This document shows, one piece after another, positions 1 to 13,900 of a stretch of 64,000 nt of DNA (the stretch's first letter is position 1; the number at the start of each line of letters is the position of its first letter). The position numbers were made by a program, and so were the translations under genes. The notes beneath the pieces were generated by a model. The model had not been told where the DNA came from. It did no database searches and saw only the letters and a list, made by a program, of their open reading frames with translations. The stretch comes from Muraenolepis orangiensis. Taxonomy: Eukaryota > Chordata > Actinopteri > Gadiformes > Muraenolepididae. The stretch spans positions 5,001-69,000 of the forward strand of contig JANIIK010000801.1 of NCBI GenBank assembly GCA_027704905.1, in the 5' to 3' direction.

Positions 1-2409
1 TGTAAGTGTTTGCTACTCTTGACTAAGTTAGCATTGGCTACACTTGGCTAAGTTAGCGTTGCTACTCTTGGCTAAGTTAGCGTTTGCTACTCTTGGCAAA
101 GTTAACGTTGGCTACACTGGCAAATGTTAGCATTGGCTACCCTTGGCTAAGTTAGCGTTGTCTACACTTGGCTAAGTTAGCGTTGGCTACACTTGGCTAA
201 GTTAGTGTTGGCTACACTTGGCTAAGTTAGCGTTGGCTACACTTGGCTATGTTAGAGTAGGCTACACTTGGCTATGTTAGTGTTGGCTACTATTGGCCAT
301 GTAAATGTTTGCTACTCTTGACTAAGTTAGCATTGGATACACTTGGCTAAGTTAGCGTTGCTACTCTTGGCTAAGTTAGCATTTGCTACTCTTGGCTACG
401 CTAGCGTTGGCTACACTTGGCAATGTTAGCATTGGCTACCCTTGGCAAAGTTAGCGTTGGCTACACTTGGCTATGTTAGAGTAGGCTACACTTGGCAACG
501 TTAGCATTGGCTACCCTTGGCTATGTTAGAGTAGGCTACACTGGGCTATGTTAATGTTGGCTACTATTGGCCATGTAAGTGTTTGCTACTCTTGGCTAAG
601 CTAGCGTTTAATACTCTTGGCAAAGTTAGCGTTGGCTACACTTGGCAATGTTAGCATTGGCTACCCTTGGCTAAGTTAGCGTTGGCTACACTTGGCTAAG
701 TTAGTGTTGGCTACACTTGGCTAAGTTAGCGTTGGCTACACTTGGCTATGTTAGAGTAGGCTACACTTTGCTATATTAGTGTTGGCTACTATTGGCCATG
801 TAAGTGTTTGCTACTCTTGACTAAGTTAGCATTGGCTACACTTGGCTAAGTTAGCGTTGCTACTCTTGGCTAAGTTAGCATTTGCTACTCTTGGCTAAGC
901 TAGCGTTTGCTACTCTTGGCAAAGTTAACGTTGGCTAAACTGGAAAATGTTAGCATTGGCTACCCTTGGCTAAGTTAGCGTTGGCTACACTTGGCTAAGT
1001 TAGTGTTGGCTACACTTGGCTAAGTTAGCGTTGGCTACACTTGGCTATGTTAGAGTAGGCTACACTTGGCTATGTTAGTGTTGGCTACTATTGGCCATGT
1101 AAGTGTTTGCTACTCTAGACTAAGTTAGCATTGGATACACTTGGCTAAGTTAGCGTTGCTACTCTTGGCTAAGTTTGCATTTGCTACTCTTGGCTACGCT
1201 AGCGTTGGCTACACTTGGCAATGTTAGCATTGGCTACCCTTGGCTAAGTTAGCGTTGGCTACACTTGGCTATGTTAGAGTAGGCTACACTTGGCAACGTT
1301 AGCATTGGCTACCCTTGGCTATGTTAGAGTAGGCTACACTTGGCTATGTTAATGTTGGCTACTATTGGCCATGTAAGTGTTTGCTACTCTTGGCTAAGCT
1401 AGCGTTTGATACTCTTGGCAAAGTTAGCGTTGGCTACACTCTGGCAATGTTAGCATTGGCTACCCTTGGCTAAGTTAGCGTTGGCTACACTTGTCTAAGT
1501 TAGTGTTGGCTACACTTGGCTAAGTTAGCGTTGGCTACCCTTGGCTAAGTTAGCTTTGGCTACACTTGCCTAAGTTAGCCCTCGCTACACTTGGCTAAGT
1601 TAGCGTTTGCTACACTTGGCAATGTTAGCATTGGCTACCCTTGGCTAAGTTAGCGTTGGCTACACTTGGCTAAGTTAGTGTTAGCTACACTTGGCTAAGT
1701 TAGTGTTGGCTACACTTGGCTATGTTAGAGTAGGCTACACTTGGCTAAGTTAACTTTGTTACACTTGGCTATGTTAGAGTAGGCTACACTTGGCTATGTT
1801 AGTGTTGGCTACACTTGGCTATGTTAGAGTAGGCTACACTTGGCTAAGTTAAAGTTTGCTACACTTGGCTATGTTAGGGTAGGCTACACTTGGCCATGTA
1901 AGTGTTTGCTACTCTTGGCAAAGTTAGCATTGGCTACACTTGTTTAAGTTAGCGTTGCTACTCTTGGCTAAGTTAGCATTTGCTACTCTTGGCTACGCTA
2001 GCGTTTGATACTCTTGGCAAAGTTATCGTTGGCTACACTGGGCAATGTTAGCATTGGCTACCCTTGGCTAAGTTAGCGTTGGCTACACTTGGCTAAGTTA
2101 GTGTTGGCTACACTTTGCTAAGTTAGCGTTGCTACTCTTGGCTAATCTAGCGTTTGCTACTCTTGGCAATGTTAGCATAGGCTACCCTTCGCTAAGTTAG
2201 CATTGGCTAGACTTGGCGAAGTTAGTGTTGGCTAAACTTGGCTAAGTTAGTGTTGGCTACACTTGGCTAAGTTAGTGTTGGCTACACTTGGCAATGTTAG
2301 CATTGGCTACCCTTGGCTAAGTTAGCGTTGGCTACACTTGGCTAAGTTAGTGTTGGCTACACTTGGCTAAGTTAGCGTTGGCTACACTTGGCTATGTTAG
2401 AGTAGGCTA

Positions 2410-5400
2410 CACTTGGCTATGTTAGTGTTGTCTACACTTGGCAATGTTACATTGGCTACCCTTGGCTAAGTTAGCGTTGGCTACACTTGGCTATGTTAGT
2501 GTTGGCAACACTTGGCTATGTTAGAGTAGGCTACACTTGGCTAAGTTAAAGTTTGCTACACTTGGCTATGTTAGAGTAGGCTACACTTGGCCATGTAAGT
2601 GTTTGCTACTCTTGGCAAAGTTAGCATTGGCTACACTTGTTTAAGTTAGCGTTGCTACTCTTGGCTAAGTTAGCATTTGCTACTCTTGGCTACGCTAGCG
2701 TTTGATACTCTTGGCAAAGTTATCGTTGGCTACACTGGGCAATGTTAGCATTGGCTACCCTTGGCTAAGTTAGCGTTGGCTACACTTGGCTAAGTTAGTG
2801 TTGGCTACACTTTGCTATGTTAGCATTGCTACTCTTGGCTAAGTTAGCATTTGCAACTCTTGGCTAAGCTAGCGTTTGCTACTCTTGGCAATGTTAGCAT
2901 TGGCTACCCTTGGCTAAGTTAGTATTGGCTACACTTGGCTAAGTTAGTGTTGGCTACACTTGGCTACGTTAGCGTAGGCTACACTTGGCAATGTTAGAGT
3001 AGGCTACACTTGGCTATGTTAGTGTTGGCTACTATTGGCCATGTAAGTGTTTGCTACTCTTGACTAAGTTAGCATTGGATACACTTGGCTAAGTTACCGT
3101 TGCTAATCTTGGCTAAGTTAGCATTTGCTAATCTTGGCTAAGCTAGCGTTGGCTACACTTGGCAATGTTAGCATTGGCTACCCTTGGCAAAGTTAGCGTT
3201 GGCTACACTTGGCTAAGTTAGTGTTGCTACTCTTGGCAAAGTTAGCATTTGCTACTCTTGGCTAAGCTAGCGTTTGCTACTCTTGGCAAAGTAAGCGTTG
3301 GCTAAACTGGAAAATGTTAGCATTGGCTACCCTTGGCTAAGTTAGCGTTGGCTACACTTGGCTAAGTTAGTGTTGGCTACACTTTGCTAAGTTAGCGTTG
3401 GCTACACTTGGCTATGTTAGAGTAGGATACACTTGGCTGTTAGTGTTGGCTACTATTGGCCATGTAAGTGTTTGCTACTCTTGACTAAGTTAGCATTGGC
3501 TACACTTGGCTAAGTTAGCGTTGCAACTCATGACTAAGTTAGCATTTGCTACTCTTGGTTAAGCTAGCGTTTGCTACTCTTGGCAAAGTTAGCGTTGGCT
3601 ACACTGGGCAATGTTAGCATTGGCTACCCTTGGCTAAGTTAGCGTTGGCTACACTTGGCTAAGTTGGCGTTGGCTAAACATGGCTAAGTTAGTGTTGGCT
3701 ACACTTGGCTAAGTTAGTGTTGGCTACACTTGGCAATGTTAGCATTGGCTACCCTTGGCTAAGTTAGCATTGGCTACCCTTGGCTAAGTTAGCGTTGGCT
3801 ACACTTGGCTAAGTTAGTGTTAGCTACACTTAGCTAAGTTAGTGTTGGCTACACTTGGCTATGTTAGAGTAGGCTACACTTGGCTAAGTTAAACTTTGTT
3901 ACACTTGGCTATGTTAGAGTAGGCTACACTTGGCTATGTTAGTGTTGGCAACACTTGGCTATGTTAGAGTAGGCTACACTTGGCTAAGTTAAAGTTTGCT
4001 ACACTTGGCTATGTTAGAGTAGGCTACACTTGGCCATGTAAGTGTTTGCTACTCTTGACAAAGTTAGCATTGGCTACACTTGTTTAAGTTAGCGTTGCTA
4101 CTCTTGGCTAAGTTAGCATTTGCTACTCTTGGCTACGCTAGCGTTTGATACTCTTGGCAAAGTTATCGTTGGCTACACTGGGCAATGTTAGCATTGGCTA
4201 CCCTTGGCTAAGTTAGCGTTGGCTACACTTGGCTAAGTTAGTGTTGGCTACACTTTGCTAAGTTAGCATTGCTACTCTTGGCTAAGTTAGCATTTGCAAC
4301 TCTTGGCTAAGCTAGCGTTTGCTACTCTTGGCAATGTTAGCATTGGCTACCCTTGGCTAAGTTAGTATTGGCTAGACTTGGCTAAGTTAGTGTTGGCTAC
4401 ACTTGGCTACGTTAGCGTAGGCTACACTTGGCAATGTTAGAGTAGGCTACACTTGGCTATGTTAGTGTTGGCTACTATTGGCCATGTAAGTGTTTGCTAC
4501 TCTTGGCAAAGTTAGCATTGGATACACTTGGCTAAGTTACCGTTGCTAATCTTGGCTAAGTTAGCATTTGCTACTCTTGGCTAAGCTAGCATTGGCTACA
4601 CTTGGCAATTTTAGCATTGGCTACCCTTGGCAAAGTTAGCGTTGGCTACACTTGGCTAAGTTAGTGTTGCTACTCTTGGCAAAGTTAGCATTTGCTACTC
4701 TTGGCTAAGCTAGCGTTTGCTACTCTTGACAAAGTAAGCGTTGGCTAAACTGGAAAATGTTAGCATTGGCTACCCTTGGCTAAGTTAGCGTTGGCTACAC
4801 TTGGCTAAGTTAGTGTTGGCTACACTTTGCTAAGTTAGCGTTGGCTACACTTGGCTATGTTAGAGTAGGATACACTTGGCTGTTAGTGTTGGCTACTATT
4901 GGCCATGTAAGTGTTTGCTACTCTTGACTAAGTTAGCATTGGCTACACTTGGCTAAGTTAGCGTTGCAACTCTTGACTAAGTTAGCATTTGCTACACTTG
5001 GCTATGTTAGGGTAGGCTACACTTGGCCATGTAAGTGTTTGCTACTCTTGGCAAAGTTAGCATTGGCTACACTTGTTTAAGTTAGCGTTGCTACTCTTGG
5101 CTAAGTTAGCATTTGCTACTCTTGGCTACGCTAGCGTTTGATACTCTTGGCAAAGTTATCGTTGGCTACACTGGGCAATGTTAGCATTGGCTACCCTTGG
5201 CTAAGTTAGCATTGGCTAGACTTGGCTAAGTTAGTGTTGGCTACTCTTGACTAAGTTAGCATTGGCTACACTTGGCTAAGTTAGCGTTTCAACTCTTGAC
5301 TAAGTTAGCATTTGCTACCCTTGGCTAAGTTAGCGTTGGCTACACTTGGCTAAGTTGGCGTTGGCTAAACTTGGCTAAGTTAGTGTTGGCTACACTTGGC

Positions 5401-8400
5401 AATGTTAGCATTGGCTACCCTTGGCTAAGTTAGCGTTGGCTACACTTGGCTAAGTTAGTGTTGGCTACACTTGGCTAAGTTAGCGTTGGCTACACTTGGG
5501 TATGTTAGAGAAGGCTACACTTGGCTATGTTAGTGTTGTCTACACTTGGCAATGTTACATTGGCTACCCTTGGCTAAGTTAGCGTTGGCTACACTTGGCT
5601 ATGTTAGAGTAGGCTACACTTGGCTATGTTAGTGTTGTCTACACTTGGCAACGTTACATTGGCTACCCTTGGCTAAGTTAGCGTTGGCTACACTTGGCTA
5701 TGTTAGAGTAGGCTACACTTGGCTATGTTATTGTTGGCTTCTAATGGCCATGTAAGTGTTTGCTACTCTTGACTAAGTTAGCGTTGGCTACACTTGCCTA
5801 AGTTAGCCCTTGCTACACTTGGCTAAGTTAGCGTTTGCTACACTTGGCAATGTTAGCATTGGCTACCCTTGGCTAAGTTAGCGTTGGCTACACTTGGCTA
5901 AGTTAGTGTTAGCTACACTTAGCTAAGTTAGTGTTGGCTACACTTGGCTATGTTAGAGTAGGCTACACTTGGCTAAGTTAAACTTTGTTACACTTGGCTA
6001 TGTTAGAGTAGGCTACACTTGGCTATGTTAGTGTTGGCAACACTTGGCTATGTTAGAGTAGGCTACACTTGGCTAAGTTAAAGTTTGCTACACTTGGCTA
6101 TGTTAGGGTAGGCTACACTTGGCCATGTAAGTGTTTGCTACTCTTGGCAAAGTTAGCATTGGCTACACTTGTTTAAGTTAGCGTTGCTACTCTTGGCTAA
6201 GTTAGCATTTGCTACTCTTGGCTACGCTAGCGTTTGATACTCTTGGCAAAGTTATCGTTGGCTACACTGGGCAATGTTAGCATTGGCTACCCTTGGCTAA
6301 GTTAGCATTGGCTAGACTTGGCTAAGTTAGTGTTGGCTACACTTGGCTAAGTTAGCGTAGGCTACACTTGGCTATGTTAGAGTAGGCTACCCTTGGCTGT
6401 TAGTGTTGGCTACTATTGGCCATGTAAGTGTTTGCTACTCTTGACTAAGTTAGCATTGGCTACACTTGGCTAAGCTAGCGTTTGATACTCTTGGCAAAGT
6501 TAGCGTTGGCTACACTGGGCAATGTTAGCATTGGCTACTCTTGGCAAAGTTAGTGTTGTCTACACTTGGCTAAGTTAGCGTTGGCTACACTTGGCTAAGT
6601 TAGTGTTGGCTACACTTGGCTAAGTCAGCGTTGGCTACACTTGGCTATGTTAGAGTAGGCTACACTTGGCTATGTTAGTGTTGGCTACTATTGGCCATGT
6701 AAGTGTTTGCTACTCTTGACTAAGTTAGCATTGGATACACTTGGCTAAGTTAGCGTTGCTACTCTTGGCTAAGTTAGCATTTGCTACTCTTGGCTACGCT
6801 AGCGTTGGCTACACTTGGCAATGTTAGCATTGGCTACCCTTGGCTAAGTTAGCGTTGGCTACACTTGGCTATGTTAGAGTAGGCTACACTTGGCAACGTT
6901 AGCATTGGCTACCCTTGGCTATGTTAGAGTAGGCTACACTGGGCTATGTTAATGTTGGCTACTATTGGCCATGTAAGTGTTTGCTACTCTTGGCTAAGCT
7001 AGCGTTTAATACTCTTGGCAAAGTTAGCGTTGGCTACACTCTGCAATGTTAGCATTGGCTACCCTTGGCTAAGTTAGCGTTGGCTACACTTGTCTAAGTT
7101 AGTGTTGGCTACACTTGGCTAAGTTAGCGTTGGCTACCCTTGGCTAAGTTAGCTTTGGCTACACTTGCCTAAGTTAGCCCTCGCTACACTTGGCTAAGTT
7201 AGCGTTTGCTACACTTGGCAATGTTAGCATTGGCTACCCTTGGCTAAGTTAGCGTTGGCTACACTTGGCTAAGTTAGTGTTAGCTACACTTAGCTAAGTT
7301 AGTGTTGGCTACACTTGGCTATGTTAGAGTAGGCTACACTTGGCTAAGTTAAACTTTGTTACACTTGGCTATGTTAGAGTAGGCTACACTTGGCTATGTT
7401 AGTGTTGGCAACACTTGGCTATGTTAGAGTAGGCTACACTTGGCTAAGTTAAAGTTTGCTACACTTGGCTATGTTAGGGTAGGCTACATTTGGCCATGTA
7501 AGTGTTTGCTACTCTTGGCAAAGTTAGCATTGGCTACACTTGTTTAAGTTAGCGTTGCTACTCTTGGCTAAGTTAGCATTTGCTACTCTTGGCTACGCTA
7601 GCGTTTGATACTCTTGGCAAAGTTATCGTTGGCTACACTGGGCAATGTTAGCATTGGCTACCCTTGGCTAAGTTAGCGTTGGCTACACTTGGCTAAGTTA
7701 GTGTTGGCTACACTTTGCTAAGTTAGCATTGCTACTCTTGGCTAAGTTAGCATTTGCAACTCTTGGCTAAGCTAGCGTTTGCTACTCTTGGCAATGTTAG
7801 CATTGGCTACCCTTGGCTAAGTTAGTATTGGCTAGACATGGCTAAGTTAGTGTTGGCTACACTTGGATACGTTAGCGTAGGCTACACTTGGCAATGTTAG
7901 AGTAGGCTACACTTGGCTATGTTAGTGTTGGCTACTATTGGCCATGTAAGTGTTTGCTAATCTTGGCTAAGTTAGCATTTGCTACTCTTGGCTAAGCTAG
8001 CGTTGGCTACACTTGGCAATGTTAGCATTGGCTACCCTTGGCAAAGTTAGCGTTGGCTACACTTGGCTAAGTTAGTGTTGCTACTCTTGGCAAAGTTAGC
8101 ATTTGCTACTCTTGGCTAAGCTAGCGTTTGCTACTCTTGGCAAAGTAAGCGTTGGCTAAACTGGAAAATGTTAGCATTGGCTACCCTTGGCTAAGTTAGC
8201 GTTGGCTACACTTGGCTAAGTTAGTGTTGGCTACACTTTGCTAAGTTAGCGTTGGCTACACTTGGCTATGTTAGAGTAGGATACACTTGGCTGTTAGTGT
8301 TGGCTACTATTGGCCATGTAAGTGTTTGCTACTCTTGACTAAGTTAGCATTGGCTACACTTGGCTAAGTTAGCGTTGCAACTCATGACTAAGTTAGCATT

Positions 8401-10915
8401 TGCTACTCTTGGTTAAGCTAGCGTTTGCTACTCTTGGCAAAGTTAGCGTTGGCTACACTGGGCAATGTTAGCATTGGCTACCCTTGGCTAAGTTAGCGTT
8501 GGCTACACTTGGCTAAGTTGGCGTTGGCTAAACTTGGCTAAGTTAGTGTTGGCTACACTTGGCTAAGTTAGTGTTGGCTACACTTGGCAATGTTAGCATT
8601 GGCTACCCTTGGCTAAGTTAGCATTGGCTACCCTTGGCTAAGTTAGCGTTGGCTACACTTGGCTAAGTTAGTGTTAGCTACACTTAGCTAAGTTAGTGTT
8701 GGCTACACTTGGCTATGTTAGAGTAGGCTACACTTGGCTAAGTTAAACTTTGTTACACTTGGCTATGTTAGAGTAGGCTACACTTGGCTAAGTTAAAGTT
8801 TGCTACACTTGGCTATGTTAGAGTAGGCTACACTTGGCCATGTAAGTGTTTGCTACTCTTGACAAAGTTAGCATTGGCTACACTTGTTTAAGTTAGCGTT
8901 GCTACTCTTGGCTAAGTTAGCATTTGCTACTCTTGGCTACGCTAGCGTTTGATACTCTTGGCAAAGTTATCGTTGGCTACACTGGGCAATGTTAGCATTG
9001 GCTACCCTTGGCTAAGTTAGCGTTGGCTACACTTGGCTAAGTTAGTGTTGGCTACACTTTGCTAAGTTAGCATTGCTACTCTTGGCTAAGTTAGCATTTG
9101 CAACTCTTGGCTAAGCTAGGGTTTGCTACTCTTGGCAATGTTACATTGGCTACCCTTGGCTAAGTTAGTATTGGCTAGACTTGGCTAAGTTAGTGTTGGC
9201 TACACTTGGCTACGTTAGCGTAGGCTACACTTGGCAATGTTAGAGTAGGCTACACTTGGCTATGTTAGTGTTGGCTACTATTGGCCATGTAAGTGTTTGC
9301 TACTCTTGGCAAAGTTAGCATTGGATACACTTGGCTAAGTTACCGTTGCTAATCTTGGCTAAGTTAGCATTTGCTACTCTTGGCTAAGCTAGCATTGGCT
9401 ACACTTGGCAATGTTAGCATTGGCTACCCTTGGCAAAGTTAGCGTTGGCTACACTTGGCTAAGTTAGTGTTGCTACTCTTGGCAAAGTTAGCATTTGCTA
9501 CTCTTGGCTAAGCTAGCGTTTGCTACTCTTGACAAAGTAAGCGTTGGCTAAACTGGAAAATGTTAGCATTGGCTACCCTTGGCTAAGTTAGCGTTGGCTA
9601 CACTTGGCTAAGTTAGTGTTGGCTACACTTTGCTAAGTTAGCGTTGGCTACACTTGGCTATGTTAGAGTAGGATACACTTGGCTGTTAGTGTTGGCTACT
9701 ATTGGCCATGTAAGTGTTTGCTACTCTTGACTAAGTTAGCATTGGCTACACTTGGCTAAGTTAGCGTTGCAACTCTTGACTAAGTTAGCATTTGCTACAC
9801 TTGGCTATGTTAGGGTAGGCTACACTTGGCCATGTAAGTGTTTGCTACTCTTGGCAAAGTTAGCATTGGCTACACTTGTTTAAGTTAGCGTTGCTACTCT
9901 TGGCTAAGTTAGCATTTGCTACTCTTGGCTACGCTAGCGTTTGATACTCTTGGCAAAGTTATCGTTGGCTACACTGGGCAATGTTAGCATTGGCTACCCT
10001 TGGCTAAGTTAGCATTGGCTAGACTTCTCTAAGTTAGTGTTGGCTACACTTGGCTATGTTAGAGTAGGATACACTTGGCTGTTAGTGTTGGCTACTATTG
10101 GTCATGTAAGTGTTTGCTACTCTTGACTAAGTTAGCATTGGCTACACTTGGCTAAGTTAGCGTTTCAACTCTTGACTAAGTTAGCATTTGCTACCCTTGG
10201 CTAAGTTAGCGTTGGCTACACTTGGCTAAGTTGGCGTTGGCTAAACTTGGCTAAGTTAGTGTTGGCTACACTTGGCTAAGTTAGTGTTGGCTACACTTGG
10301 CAATGTTAGCATTGGCTACCCTTGGCTAAGTTAGCGTTGGCTACACTTGGCTAAGTTAGTGTTGGCTACACTTGGCTAAGTTAGCGTTGGCTACACTTGG
10401 GTATGTTAGAGAAGGCTACACTTGGCTATGTTAGTGTTGTCTACACTTGGCAATGTTACATTGGCTACCCTTGGCTAAGTTAGCGTTGGCTACACTTGGC
10501 TATGTTAGAGTAGGCTACACTTGGCTATGTTAGTGTTGTCTACACTTGGCAACGTTACATTGGCTACCCTTGGCTAAGTTAGCGTTGGCTACACTTGGCT
10601 ATGTTAGAGTAGGCTACACTTGGCTATGTTATTGTTGGCTTCTAATGGCCATGTAAGTGTTTGCTACTCTTGACTAAGTTAGCGTTGGCTACACTTGCCT
10701 AAGTTAGCCCTTGCTACACTTGGCTAAGTTAGCGTTTGCTACACTTGGCAATGTTAGCATTGGCTACCCTTGGCTAAGTTAGCGTTGGCTACACTTGGCT
10801 AAGTTAGTGTTAGCTACACTTAGCTAAGTTAGTGTTGGCTACACTTGGCTATGTTAGAGTAGGCTACACTTGGCTAAGTTAAACTTTGTTACACTTGGCT
10901 ATGTTAGAGTAGGCT
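2410..10915 (+). repeat. Large higher-order block, copy 1 (about 8.5 kb)
   Basis: Rare monomer variants in this block recur in the next block at a constant offset. TTTGCTATGT at 2811 recurs at 11318 (8507 bp). The CAACTCATGAC variant near 3.53 kb recurs near 12.03 kb, and AAACATGG near 3.67 kb recurs near 12.18 kb. The block itself holds two related sub-blocks of about 4.8 and 3.7 kb, seen in the spacing of the TTGACAAAG variant (about 4.03, 8.84, 12.54 and 17.27 kb). Boundaries are approximate because adjacent monomers are so alike. Confidence 0.75.
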
Positions 10916-13900
10916 ACACTTGGCTATGTTAGTGTTGTCTACACTTGGCAATGTTACATTGGCTACCCTTGGCTAAGTTAGCGTTGGCTACACTTGGCTA
11001 TGTTAGTGTTGGCAACACTTGGCTATGTTAGAGTAGGCTACACTTGGCTAAGTTAAAGTTTGCTACACTTGGCTATGTTAGAGTAGGCTACACTTGGCCA
11101 TGTAAGTGTTTGCTACTCTTGGCAAAGTTAGCATTGGCTACACTTGTTTAAGTTAGCGTTGCTACTCTTGGCTAAGTTAGCATTTGCTACTCTTGGCTAC
11201 GCTAGCGTTTGATACTCTTGGCAAAGTTATCGTTGGCTACACTGGGCAATGTTAGCATTGGCTACCCTTGGCTAAGTTAGCGTTGGCTACACTTGGCTAA
11301 GTTAGTGTTGGCTACACTTTGCTATGTTAGCATTGCTACTCTTGGCTAAGTTAGCATTTGCAACTCTTGGCTAAGCTAGCGTTTGCTACTCTTGGCAATG
11401 TTAGCATTGGCTACCCTTGGCTAAGTTAGTATTGGCTAGACTTGGCTAAGTTAGTGTTGGCTACACTTGGCTACGTTAGCGTAGGCTACACTTGGCAATG
11501 TTAGAGTAGGCTACACTTGGCTATGTTAGTGTTGGCTACTATTGGCCATGTAAGTGTTTGCTACTCTTGACTAAGTTAGCATTGGATACACTTGGCTAAG
11601 TTACCGTTGCTAATCTTGGCTAAGTTAGCATTTGCTACTCTTGGCTAAGCTAGCGTTGGCTACACTTGGCAATGTTAGCATTGGCTACCCTTGGCAAAGT
11701 TAGCGTTGGCTACACTTGGCTAAGTTAGTGTTGCTACTCTTGGCAAAGTTAGCATTTGCTACTCTTGGCTAAGCTAGCGTTTGCTACTCTTGGCAAAGTA
11801 AGCGTTGGCTAAACTGGAAAATGTTAGCATTGGCTACCCTTGGCTAAGTTAGCGTTGGCTACACTTGGCTAAGTTAGTGTTGGCTACACTTTGCTAAGTT
11901 AGCGTTGGCTACACTTGGCTATGTTAGAGTAGGATACACTTGGCTGTTAGTGTTGGCTACTATTGGCCATGTAAGTGTTTGCTACTCTTGACTAAGTTAG
12001 CATTGGCTACACTTGGCTAAGTTAGCGTTGCAACTCATGACTAAGTTAGCATTTGCTACTCTTGGTTAAGCTAGCGTTTGCTACTCTTGGCAAAGTTAGC
12101 GTTGGCTACACTGGGCAATGTTAGCATTGGCTACCCTTGGCTAAGTTAGCGTTGGCTACACTTGGCTAAGTTGGCGTTGGCTAAACATGGCTAAGTTAGT
12201 GTTGGCTACACTTGGCTAAGTTAGTGTTGGCTACACTTGGCAATGTTAGCATTGGCTACCCTTGGCTAAGTTAGCATTGGCTACCCTTGGCTAAGTTAGC
12301 GTTGGCTACACTTGGCTAAGTTAGTGTTAGCTACACTTAGCTAAGTTAGTGTTGGCTACACTTGGCTATGTTAGAGTAGGCTACACTTGGCTAAGTTAAA
12401 CTTTGTTACACTTGGCTATGTTAGAGTAGGCTACACTTGGCTATGTTAGTGTTGGCAACACTTGGCTATGTTAGAGTAGGCTACACTTGGCTAAGTTAAA
12501 GTTTGCTACACTTGGCTATGTTAGAGTAGGCTACACTTGGCCATGTAAGTGTTTGCTACTCTTGACAAAGTTAGCATTGGCTACACTTGTTTAAGTTAGC
12601 GTTGCTACTCTTGGCTAAGTTAGCATTTGCTACTCTTGGCTACGCTAGCGTTTGATACTCTTGGCAAAGTTATCGTTGGCTACACTGGGCAATGTTAGCA
12701 TTGGCTACCCTTGGCTAAGTTAGCGTTGGCTACACTTGGCTAAGTTAGTGTTGGCTACACTTTGCTAAGTTAGCATTGCTACTCTTGGCTAAGTTAGCAT
12801 TTGCAACTCTTGGCTAAGCTAGCGTTTGCTACTCTTGGCAATGTTAGCATTGGCTACCCTTGGCTAAGTTAGTATTGGCTAGACTTGGCTAAGTTAGTGT
12901 TGGCTACACTTGGCTACGTTAGCGTAGGCTACACTTGGCAATGTTAGAGTAGGCTACACTTGGCTATGTTAGTGTTGGCTACTATTGGCCATGTAAGTGT
13001 TTGCTACTCTTGGCAAAGTTAGCATTGGATACACTTGGCTAAGTTACCGTTGCTAATCTTGGCTAAGTTAGCATTTGCTACTCTTGGCTAAGCTAGCATT
13101 GGCTACACTTGGCAATTTTAGCATTGGCTACCCTTGGCAAAGTTAGCGTTGGCTACACTTGGCTAAGTTAGTGTTGCTACTCTTGGCAAAGTTAGCATTT
13201 GCTACTCTTGGCTAAGCTAGCGTTTGCTACTCTTGACAAAGTAAGCGTTGGCTAAACTGGAAAATGTTAGCATTGGCTACCCTTGGCTAAGTTAGCGTTG
13301 GCTACACTTGGCTAAGTTAGTGTTGGCTACACTTTGCTAAGTTAGCGTTGGCTACACTTGGCTATGTTAGAGTAGGATACACTTGGCTGTTAGTGTTGGC
13401 TACTATTGGCCATGTAAGTGTTTGCTACTCTTGACTAAGTTAGCATTGGCTACACTTGGCTAAGTTAGCGTTGCAACTCTTGACTAAGTTAGCATTTGCT
13501 ACACTTGGCTATGTTAGGGTAGGCTACACTTGGCCATGTAAGTGTTTGCTACTCTTGGCAAAGTTAGCATTGGCTACACTTGTTTAAGTTAGCGTTGCTA
13601 CTCTTGGCTAAGTTAGCATTTGCTACTCTTGGCTACGCTAGCGTTTGATACTCTTGGCAAAGTTATCGTTGGCTACACTGGGCAATGTTAGCATTGGCTA
13701 CCCTTGGCTAAGTTAGCATTGGCTAGACTTGGCTAAGTTAGTGTTGGCTACTCTTGACTAAGTTAGCATTGGCTACACTTGGCTAAGTTAGCGTTTCAAC
13801 TCTTGACTAAGTTAGCATTTGCTACCCTTGGCTAAGTTAGCGTTGGCTACACTTGGCTAAGTTGGCGTTGGCTAAACTTGGCTAAGTTAGTGTTGGCTAC

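Noticed and set aside
1861..1890. TTAGGG within the array, possible telomere repeat
   Set aside because: It is a single-base variant of the TTAGAG monomer and never occurs in tandem.
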